Assembly: GCA_910584065.1 (NCBI GenBank)
Contig: CAJTZN010000035.1
Coordinates: 1-41,452 of the forward strand
Direction: 5' to 3'
Length of the DNA stretch: 41,452 nt
Source: an uncultured Eubacterium sp.
Lineage (GTDB): Bacteria; Bacillota; Clostridia; Lachnospirales; Lachnospiraceae
Under the pieces are notes generated by a model. The model searched no databases and was not told where the DNA came from. It saw only the letters and a program-made list of their open reading frames with translations. Every line of letters starts with the position of its first letter. Positions within the stretch are counted from its first letter, which is position 1. Made by a program: the position numbers and the translations under genes. Positions 24,405 to 31,130 of the stretch are shown here, piece by piece.

Positions 24405-26634
24405 ATTGCTGCAAATAGCCGCTGATCTTCCCACCCGCCTCGCTCCACCGCAGAAAAACAGCTCCCTGCTCCATCGTACTCCAGATACAGGCCCCCTCCT
24501 GCTCCAGCTTTTCGATCGTGACTGGCGCCGGATGGCCATACCGGTTATCCCGCCCCGCCGAGATGACCGCGTGACGCGGCGCCGCCTCGTGGAGAAATCC
24601 GGGCGAAGAAGATGTTTTGGAACCGTGGTGTCCGACTTTTAGCAGATCATACGGTCCTTTTACGCGCTCCAGCGTCTGCTCCCCTTCTTCCTCCAGATCG
24701 CCCATGGAAAGGATACGGATGTTCCGATAGGAAATGTCCAGTGTCAGCGAATAATCATTCTCGCTCTTCCACTCATAGTCCGGAAACGGGTGGAGGCACT
24801 CGAGCGAAAGTTCCCCCAGACAAAAACGCTCTCCCTTTTCCATCGTGTACACAGGCGTCTTCCATTTGGAAAACAGCGACACGAGCGACTCATATCTCTC
24901 ATCTTTTTTCCCAATCTCCGGCATGACGACGCCGCCGACTTCAATCCCCCATTTATCCTGATTTGCCGCCAGTTCCTCCACCCCGTTCGTATGATCAGCG
25001 TCGCTGTGGCTCAAAAAAACGAAATCGATCCGAGTCCGCCCGTAATATTTTAGAAACTTCTGTATCGTATAGTTCCCGATTTCCTTCTCCGAAGAGCTGC
25101 CGCCGTCGATGAGGATCGTCGTATCGCCATAAAACAGGCAGGCACAATCCCCCTGTCCCACATCCAGCTGTGTATACAAAAAACCCATGCGCGGACGGAA
25201 CGACAGACAGAGCAGAAACAAAAGCGCCGCCCCCGCATAAAACCACCGGCGCTCGTCCCATTTCAGATACAGACGTACCGCCAATACCAGAACGACATAA
25301 TAGGCGACGAGGCACCAGACCGGTGGCCGCCCGGTCACGACCCGGCTAAACGGCAGCGAGAGGATCACGTGGCAGACGAACTCATAAAATTCTAATATGT
25401 AATGGGCAGACGTGAGCAGAAACGCCCCGCCGGGCGGCCAGAAAAACGAGACGATACAGCCGGCGGCCCCGATCCCGACCAGAAGGGACAGAAACGGCAG
25501 CACGAGCACATTCGCCAGCACAGAATAAGGGCATATTTCATAATAAAACCAGAGCATGACTGGCATCGTCACCGCAAAGACCGAAGCACTGAAAAAGACT
25601 GACTGCCACAGTTTTGACCTGTTCCGGCTCTTTTCCATCACCGGCGCGAATAATAGGACACCGCCGATGGCCGTATACGATAGAAGGAAACCGCACTGAA
25701 ACAGCTGCGCCGGCTCAAGTGCGATCGTGACGATCCCGCTTAACGACAGGGCTGACAGCGGGTCGTAACTCCTGCCGGCGTACCGGGCAAACAGCGAGCA
25801 GCTCACCATCAGGACGGCCCTGACCGCCGCCACCTGAAACCCGGTAAACTGACCGTACAAAAACAAAAACGCGATCGTGACAATGACGGCCCCTTTCATC
25901 GGCATGACGTAACTTCTAAGAAAATAGAAGAGCCCGGCCGCCAACAGCGAGATGTGAAGGCCGGATATGACGAGCATATGCCCGATCCCCGTGCGCTGGT
26001 ACATTTCCTTCTCTTCTTCCGGCAGATACGCCTTTTCCCCGAGGAGCATCGCGCACAGCATACCGGCATCATCCTCCCGCATCGCCGCAAACAGATGCTC
26101 CGCGGCCTGTTGCCTCAGCATAAACAGCGCATTCCGCAGCCTGTCACAGCGGCGGTCCGTCACTGTCACCGACTCCGCAAACATTTTTCCATCGATCCCG
26201 CGGCTCTGATAATAAAGGCGCTCATCAAATTCTCCCGGATTTCCCGCTCGCGTAAACGCTGCATACGTTCCTCTGATATCAAGTTGGTTTCCCGGTCTGG
26301 AATCATCAAATAGATGCTGATTTTTGGAATGAAAGATCAAAATTTTCTCACATGGGATACGTTCATTAGAATTTGTATTTTTTACATGTACATCCGCCAA
26401 TACCAAAACCCTCGCGGATGCTTTCACCTGAATCTCCTCCACCCTGCCGACGCACTCTGCCGGCTGCTGCACAGGCGGTTCCTGCCTTGGCAATTCCTGC
26501 CCTGGCAATTCCTGCCCCGGCAATTTCTGCCCCGGCAATTGCCGCCCTCCATCTCCCACCCAGTGGTACCACACACTGACAAATGCCAGCAGCGTCATAA
26601 ATATTAAAAATAATGGTCTGCGCCATACGTCCAC
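24403..26634 (-). CDS. comEC: ComEC/Rec2 family DNA-uptake channel
   Basis: 743 aa, GTG start with GGGAGG 7 bases upstream. ComEC forms the inner-membrane channel for single-stranded DNA in natural transformation. An N-terminal membrane helix is followed by an unusual LPGQE repeat (about residues 33-52). Then come an OB-like DUF4131 region and the polytopic Competence domain (GIGHMLVISGLHISLLAAG at about 215-233). The C-terminal metallo-beta-lactamase domain has LDVGQGDC, metal motif SHSDADH, KVGHHGSKTSSS and SAGRDNRYGHP. All three domains are full length. It is the last gene of a five-gene run beginning with comEA. Confidence 0.94.
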   Translation of the reverse strand: MDVWRRPLFLIFMTLLAFVSVWYHWVGDGGRQLPGQKLPGQELPGQELPRQEPPVQQPAECVGRVEEIQVKASARVLVLADVHVKNTNSNERIPCEKILIFHSKNQHLFDDSRPGNQLDIRGTYAAFTRAGNPGEFDERLYYQSRGIDGKMFAESVTVTDRRCDRLRNALFMLRQQAAEHLFAAMREDDAGMLCAMLLGEKAYLPEEEKEMYQRTGIGHMLVISGLHISLLAAGLFYFLRSYVMPMKGAVIVTIAFLFLYGQFTGFQVAAVRAVLMVSCSLFARYAGRSYDPLSALSLSGIVTIALEPAQLFQCGFLLSYTAIGGVLLFAPVMEKSRNRSKLWQSVFFSASVFAVTMPVMLWFYYEICPYSVLANVLVLPFLSLLVGIGAAGCIVSFFWPPGGAFLLTSAHYILEFYEFVCHVILSLPFSRVVTGRPPVWCLVAYYVVLVLAVRLYLKWDERRWFYAGAALLFLLCLSFRPRMGFLYTQLDVGQGDCACLFYGDTTILIDGGSSSEKEIGNYTIQKFLKYYGRTRIDFVFLSHSDADHTNGVEELAANQDKWGIEVGGVVMPEIGKKDERYESLVSLFSKWKTPVYTMEKGERFCLGELSLECLHPFPDYEWKSENDYSLTLDISYRNIRILSMGDLEEEGEQTLERVKGPYDLLKVGHHGSKTSSSPGFLHEAAPRHAVISAGRDNRYGHPAPVTIEKLEQEGACIWSTMEQGAVFLRWSEAGGKISGYLQQ
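26479..26538 (-). repeat. Four 15-bp tandem repeats in comEC
   Basis: Four units of the form TTCCTGCC(T/C)(T/C)GGCAA occur head to tail with single-base differences. In frame they encode LPGQK-LPGQE-LPGQE-LPRQE between the first membrane helix and the DUF4131 region. The period is a multiple of three, so changes in copy number would keep the frame. Confidence 0.9.
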
Positions 26635-26670
26635 GCCGCCACCTCCCGTTCCTATCCATACCTATCCTTC

Positions 26671-27579
26671 CTATCCTTTGCTGCCGCCGCTCACCAGATC
26701 CAGATTTCTCTCATACGGCACGTCAAAATGTTTCGTATCACCGTAATCCTGCCTCTGTTCGCCGTCGATCGTAAACTGCACCTGGTTCACATCCGGCAGT
26801 TCACATAGCGTGTTCACGATGCTGTAAATGACGATCTCGCTTTTCACCTGTGCCTGAACGTTTAGAAACTCCTTGCTGAAATCCACATAACAGATGTTGT
26901 CGCGGATCGACAGTGAATTTAACACCGTCCCGTCCGGAATCGTCTCCCGGACATCGGACGTATTCACCCCTTCGATCTTTTCCGGCCCGGCCAGCAGTTG
27001 ATCGATCAAAAGAGTGGCGAGCGGCACCGTCATATCATACGTGAGCCTTGCCGTCACTTCTTTCATGCCCGAGCCGGACACATCGGCAAAAAATAGCGTG
27101 ACATACTTGTCCTGTGTGTATCCGTCGCCGCCGATCGAATCGAGAAAGGAGAGCTCGCTCATGGCTCCGACCGGTTCCCCGTCGATCTCCAGCGAATCCT
27201 GCTCCACAAAAAACTCGACGTACTCGATACTTTCCACCTGGCAGAGCGTCTTGACGATCGCCGCCCGCTGCAGCACCTCATCGATCCCCTCCAGGCTATA
27301 ATAAGCGGAAGAAAAGTAGATAAAAAGCTGTCTCTCCTTGATCTCAAATTCCCGCACATCCACGGCTTCATAATTCGACAGAAGTTCCGCCACGACCGCT
27401 ACCGTGTCATCGATCTGTGCCGTCACATGATATTTCGTACTCTTGAGTCCTACGCCGTCATCCGCGATGCGGTACAGCCGGAACTCTCCGTTTTTATGAT
27501 CATAGCTGTCCTTCCCGCAGCCGCCTGACGCCAGACAGACAAAGAACAGGACGAACAGAAGCATCCACCGTTTTACCAT
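26671..27579 (-). CDS. GerMN-domain lipoprotein
   Basis: 302 aa with a lipoprotein signal ending in the lipobox ASGGC (Cys21). Residues about 50-135 look like a first, diverged GerMN domain. Residues about 160-280 are a clear one (ATLLIDQLLAGP, SLSIRDNICYVDFSKEFL, IYSIVNTLCELPDVNQVQF). GerMN domains occur in the spore germination protein GerM and in lipoproteins beside sensor kinases, such as LpqB. Here the gene lies 61 bases after a histidine kinase gene, so it may act as its extracellular partner. That is inference. Good GAGAGG site before the ATG; 36 bases separate its stop from the comEC start. Confidence 0.85.
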   Translation of the reverse strand: MVKRWMLLFVLFFVCLASGGCGKDSYDHKNGEFRLYRIADDGVGLKSTKYHVTAQIDDTVAVVAELLSNYEAVDVREFEIKERQLFIYFSSAYYSLEGIDEVLQRAAIVKTLCQVESIEYVEFFVEQDSLEIDGEPVGAMSELSFLDSIGGDGYTQDKYVTLFFADVSGSGMKEVTARLTYDMTVPLATLLIDQLLAGPEKIEGVNTSDVRETIPDGTVLNSLSIRDNICYVDFSKEFLNVQAQVKSEIVIYSIVNTLCELPDVNQVQFTIDGEQRQDYGDTKHFDVPYERNLDLVSGGSKG

Positions 27580-27640
27580 ATTTTCCTCTCATTTCTCCAT
27601 GCGCGCGGCACTCCTTGTCCCAATCGATCCGCCCCTCCGG

Positions 27641-29086
27641 CTACCCAACCTGATAATTGAGCGGGATCCTGACCGCAAATGTCGTTCCCTGCTTCTCCAC
27701 ACTGTGGACCTTGATCGAACCGCGGTGCAAAAGCACGGCGTTCCTCGTGATCGCGAGCCCCAGCCCATTTCCGCCTGTCTCCCTCGAGCGCGCCTTGTCC
27801 ACCCGGTAAAACCGCTCAAAAATGTGATCCTGCAGCTCCTCGGGGATACCGACCCCTGAATCCGATACACGGAGATAAAAGAACTTGTGATCGGCATTCA
27901 GCGACACCCTGACCCACCCGTTATCAAAATTGTATTTTACGGCGTTTTCAATAATGTTGCGGAACGCCATGCCCAGCTTCACACTGTCGATCTGCGCCGA
28001 AACCGGCCGCACGCTCTCAAACACGATCTCAATGTTCCGCTGCGAGGCGATCGGGGTGATCCCTTTTAAGATGCCTTCGATAAATTCGTTGATATTGACC
28101 TCCTCGACCACCATCTGCACGGCGGACTTATCCATTTTCACAAGCGAAAGAAGATCGTTTACGATCTTATTCATGCGCTCAAGTTCCTGATTGATGTCTT
28201 CCATGAACTCCCGGTACAATTCCACCGGGACATCGTCCTGTGTCGTCAGCGATTCCGCCAGCACTTTGATCGACGTGATCGGCGTCTTCAACTCATGCGA
28301 CACATTGGACACAAATTCCTGTCTGGAATCTTCGAGGTTCTGCACCGCCGCCAGCATGGAATTGACCGCTTCCGAAATATTTTCCACTTCTAAATTGTCC
28401 GTGACTTCCATTTTTTCGCTGAAATCACCGGACGCGATATGGTCGATGGAGTCCACGGCGCGGCGGAACGGCCGGACGAGCTTGCGCGAAAACATCCAGG
28501 CCATGACGATGATAATGACGGACAAAAGCAGGATGATCGAAACCATCACCGTCTTTATATTGTCATACAGCGACAACAGCGTCTGGAACGAGCAGTTCAT
28601 AACGACCACGCCGTGCACGGATTTCCGGTCCGTACTGATGATCGGAATGTAAATCTCCACGCTTCGCGCGTGCTGTTTGACCACTTTCGCCGTATCGCCC
28701 CGGAAACAGCGGACCACCTCGGGAAGCACGACGATCTCCCCCTCTTCCAGTCCGTACGTATCCCGGATCACCCGCAGTTTCGAGTCCACGATGAGGATCC
28801 TGCCATTTGCCACATCCGAGGCGTGCGCGATCTCCTCATCGACCTCATTCCTGTCTTTTCCTGTAAAATAACCAGAACCGGCGATCCGGTTGGAAATGAC
28901 ATTTCCCCGGACCTGCAGTTCCGAAATCTGCTGTGAGATGTTCCTCGACTGGGCCAAATTTAAAAACACAAAAGAAAAAATGATAAGAGGAACGATACCG
29001 ATCACGATCAGCACACCCATACTCTGGATGTGCAGGCTTCTGAATATATTGAGTTTATCTTTAAGCTTGGAAATAATAACCAACAC
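27641..29086 (-). CDS. Membrane sensor histidine kinase (PhoR/WalK type)
   Basis: 481 aa from a GTG at 29086 that overlaps the response-regulator gene by 26 bases; an ATG at 29020 is an alternative. Two membrane helices (about 22-45 and 178-199) flank a sensor domain of about 130 residues outside the cell. A HAMP linker (200-250), the phospho-acceptor His264 (SNVSHELKTPITS) and an ATPase domain follow (N box IENAVKYN, DSGVGIP, GGNGLGLAI). No PAS domain is seen. The overlap with the regulator argues for coupled translation and a cognate pair. Signal unknown. Confidence 0.95.
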   Translation of the reverse strand: MLVIISKLKDKLNIFRSLHIQSMGVLIVIGIVPLIIFSFVFLNLAQSRNISQQISELQVRGNVISNRIAGSGYFTGKDRNEVDEEIAHASDVANGRILIVDSKLRVIRDTYGLEEGEIVVLPEVVRCFRGDTAKVVKQHARSVEIYIPIISTDRKSVHGVVVMNCSFQTLLSLYDNIKTVMVSIILLLSVIIIVMAWMFSRKLVRPFRRAVDSIDHIASGDFSEKMEVTDNLEVENISEAVNSMLAAVQNLEDSRQEFVSNVSHELKTPITSIKVLAESLTTQDDVPVELYREFMEDINQELERMNKIVNDLLSLVKMDKSAVQMVVEEVNINEFIEGILKGITPIASQRNIEIVFESVRPVSAQIDSVKLGMAFRNIIENAVKYNFDNGWVRVSLNADHKFFYLRVSDSGVGIPEELQDHIFERFYRVDKARSRETGGNGLGLAITRNAVLLHRGSIKVHSVEKQGTTFAVRIPLNYQVG

Positions 29087-29765
29087 CCCATTTTGTATGT
29101 ATATATTTGGGGTCGCTCGGAGTCGATTCGATCTTTTCCCTCAGACGCCGCACGTGTACATCCACCGTCCTCACGTCACCGAGGTATTCGTAACCCCACA
29201 CATCGTTCAAAAGTTTCTCCCGGCTGTACACTTTGTTCGGATTGTTCATCAGGATCTCCAGCAGGTCAAACTCCTTCACCGTGAGATTCACTTCTTTCCC
29301 ATCCAGATACACACGGCGCCCCTCAGAATCCACTTTCATCGCACCGATCGTGCGGATCGACGGATTTTCCGCCTCTTTCGCCTCTTTTTTCGCGCTCCTG
29401 CGCATGATGGCCTTGATCCTCGCCTTCACTTCCAGGATATTGAACGGTTTCGTAATATAATCGTCGGCCCCGTACTCCAAACCGAGTATTTTGTCCATAT
29501 CGTCGCCTTTTGCCGTCAGCATGATGATCGGCACATCCGAGAATTCCCTGATCTGCTGGCACACCTCAAATCCTGTCAGTTTCGGAAGCATGACATCTAA
29601 AAGAATGACATCGTAGGAATGCGCGCCGGCCAGTTCCAGCGCCTCTTCCCCGTCATACGCACACGTTACTTCCATCCCATCCTGCTCCAAACTAAAACGT
29701 ATTCCCTTTACGATCAGTTTCTCGTCATCCACGACCAATACTTTCCTTGCTGCCATCTTACCCAT
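29061..29765 (-). CDS. OmpR/PhoB family response regulator
   Basis: 234 aa (or 231 from the ATG at 29756; the ribosome-binding site AAGGAAG fits neither perfectly). The receiver domain has acidic VVDDE, phospho-acceptor Asp57 (VILLDVMLP), the Thr of MLTAKG and the KPF switch lysine. The C-terminal winged-helix domain (about 135-231) carries LTVKEFDLLEILMNN, DVRTVDVHVRRLREKI and ends in WGVGYYF. Partner of the overlapping kinase. Located 35-44 bases after comEA. Confidence 0.96.
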   Translation of the reverse strand: MGKMAARKVLVVDDEKLIVKGIRFSLEQDGMEVTCAYDGEEALELAGAHSYDVILLDVMLPKLTGFEVCQQIREFSDVPIIMLTAKGDDMDKILGLEYGADDYITKPFNILEVKARIKAIMRRSAKKEAKEAENPSIRTIGAMKVDSEGRRVYLDGKEVNLTVKEFDLLEILMNNPNKVYSREKLLNDVWGYEYLGDVRTVDVHVRRLREKIESTPSDPKYIHTKWGVGYYFQA

Positions 29766-29799
29766 TCTTCCTTTCTTGGATCCGGAGATATTACACTTT

Positions 29800-30405
29800 T
29801 TACACTTTGATTTTATCTTTTATCTTGTCAAATACGCCGTTTTTGATGCCGGTAATGTTCATAATCTCTTCAATCTTCTTAAATTTCCCATTCGTTTCCC
29901 GGTAAGAGATAATGGACAACGCCTTGGACTCGCCGATCCCGGTCAATCCCATCAGTTCTTCTTTCGTCGCCGTATTGAGATCAAGCCGCGCATCATCCGA
30001 TCCATTCTCTTTTTTTGCTCCCGGCTGCTCCCCATCCGCTTTTTCCCTTTTATCACGTTTTGATTCGATGACGACCTGGCTCCCGTCTTCCACGAGTTCC
30101 GCCTGGTTGATCCCCGACTTCACGGCATCTTTCGTAAAGCCGCCGGCTTCGGCCACCACATCCACCACCCTCGGCCGCTCGTCAAACGCGTAAACGCCCG
30201 GTTTTTTCACCGCGCCTATGATATGTACGTATATCTTTGCGCTGCCTGCCGGGGAATCCGGCCCCTGCGTGGCCGCGCTCTCAAACATACCCGCCATCTC
30301 TTCTTCCTGCCGCCCGGGCGTGACCCGGTCTCCGCAAAAGACTACACCCAAAAACAAAACTGCCAGGGCAGCAAGTATATATTTGATCTTATTCTGTTCC
30401 ATCAT
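29800..30405 (-). CDS. comEA: ComEA-type DNA-binding competence protein
   Basis: 201 aa. An N-terminal membrane anchor (ILAALAVLFLGVVFCG) precedes a short linker, an SLBB domain (about 56-113; IYVHIIGAVKKPGVYAF) and a C-terminal helix-hairpin-helix DNA-binding domain (about 140-200; LDLNTATKEELMGLTGIGESKA). ComEA binds incoming double-stranded DNA outside the membrane and delivers it to ComEC. In Bacillus comEC follows comEA closely; here a two-component system and a GerMN lipoprotein lie between. A strong promoter (30451-30479) precedes it. Confidence 0.93.
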   Translation of the reverse strand: MMEQNKIKYILAALAVLFLGVVFCGDRVTPGRQEEEMAGMFESAATQGPDSPAGSAKIYVHIIGAVKKPGVYAFDERPRVVDVVAEAGGFTKDAVKSGINQAELVEDGSQVVIESKRDKREKADGEQPGAKKENGSDDARLDLNTATKEELMGLTGIGESKALSIISYRETNGKFKKIEEIMNITGIKNGVFDKIKDKIKV

Positions 30406-30450
30406 CCGTCACTCCTGAACCCAGGAATCCAGACTAAGGTGCATAACATC

Positions 30451-30479
30451 ATTGTATCAATGAAACGGGAATTTGACAA
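30451..30479 (-). promoter_or_regulatory. Promoter of the comEA operon
   Basis: Minus-strand -35 TTGTCA (30474-30479), 17-bp spacer, -10 TACAAT (30451-30456), about 45 bases before comEA. No terminator hairpin is seen before comEC, so all five genes may share it. Confidence 0.78.
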
Positions 30480-30514
30480 CAATAAAATAAATATTTTCTC
30501 CGATTTTTTCTCCG

Positions 30515-30949
30515 TTATTTCCATTTAAAAGTAAAAATACCGACAATGATCACGACAAGTCCGATGACTTTTCTCCACTCAAATGGCTGCTTCTCCACGC
30601 CAAACAGCCCCATCAGTTCGATAATGTACGCCACCGCGATCTGTGCCGTCACGATAAATACGACGGCCCGCGCCGGTCCGCACTGGTTCATCGCCTGGAT
30701 GACGGTATACGTAATAAACGCGCCGATCGCTCCGCCTAAAAGCATATATTTCGGCTGCACCTGCCACAAGCTGCCGACCGCCCCGTCCCGCCCGGTCACG
30801 AGCCACGCGGCGACACAGACGACAAACGCGGAAATCTGCACAAACGCGGCGGCCAGCCATATGCTGCTCTGTTTTGTCACCTCAGAATTAAACACTCCCT
30901 GAATGCTCATCAGCGCACCAGAGATCATTCCTATCACAATGCCCCACAT
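30515..30949 (-). CDS. DMT-superfamily small-molecule transporter, YdcZ/DUF606 type
   Basis: 144 aa with about five hydrophobic segments, the usual size of the half-length DUF606/YdcZ transporters. Characteristic features are GALMSIQGVFNSEV near the N-terminus, GGAIGAFITYTVIQAMNQCGPA in the middle and a C-terminal VIGLVVIIVGIF. Such proteins resemble one half of EamA drug/metabolite exporters and probably act as dimers. Substrate unknown. The ribosome-binding site is inside a long leader hairpin (30954-31036), suggesting regulation. Confidence 0.85.
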   Translation of the reverse strand: MWGIVIGMISGALMSIQGVFNSEVTKQSSIWLAAAFVQISAFVVCVAAWLVTGRDGAVGSLWQVQPKYMLLGGAIGAFITYTVIQAMNQCGPARAVVFIVTAQIAVAYIIELMGLFGVEKQPFEWRKVIGLVVIIVGIFTFKWK

Positions 30950-30953
30950 AAAA

Positions 30954-31036
30954 ATCGTCCATCCTTCCTATGATAATCGGATTTTGCACGGGTACACCGC
31001 GCCCGCGCGCGAACTTTCATAGTAAGTATGGACGAT
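30954..31036 (-). promoter_or_regulatory. Long leader hairpin enclosing the RBS of the DMT transporter gene (candidate cis-regulatory RNA)
   Basis: Two 20-base arms (30954-30973 and 31017-31036) are complementary at 18 of 20 positions and enclose 43 bases. The enclosed part can form its own small stem (GCGCGG/CCGTGC). On the minus strand the second arm contains the Shine-Dalgarno-like AGGAAGGATGG and is followed by TTTTT and then the ATG at 30949. The stem could block translation, or end transcription from upstream. A miniature inverted-repeat element is an alternative. It matches no riboswitch class I recognise. Confidence 0.55.
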
Positions 31037-31070
31037 CTGTATCTTATTTATACATCGGCTCTTATCTTTT

Positions 31071-31130
31071 TAGAAACATTTACTTTTTCTTAGAAACGTT
31101 TACTTCTTCTTAGAAACGTTTACTTCTTCT
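31071..31130 (-). repeat. Three 20-bp tandem repeats across the stop codon of the DUF6273 gene
   Basis: Three head-to-tail copies of TAGAAACGTTTACTTCTTCT (the left-most with two changes). The copy at 31111-31130 encodes the last residues and stop (SKKK-stop) of the gene; the other two lie in the 3' untranslated region. Confidence 0.9.

Noticed and set aside
26479..26538. LPGQ repeats as sortase (LPxTG) signals
   Set aside because: There is no Thr-Gly, the repeats are N-terminal, and no hydrophobic tail with basic residues follows.
31071..31130. Tandem repeats as a CRISPR array
   Set aside because: The 20-bp units abut with no spacers and form part of a coding end.
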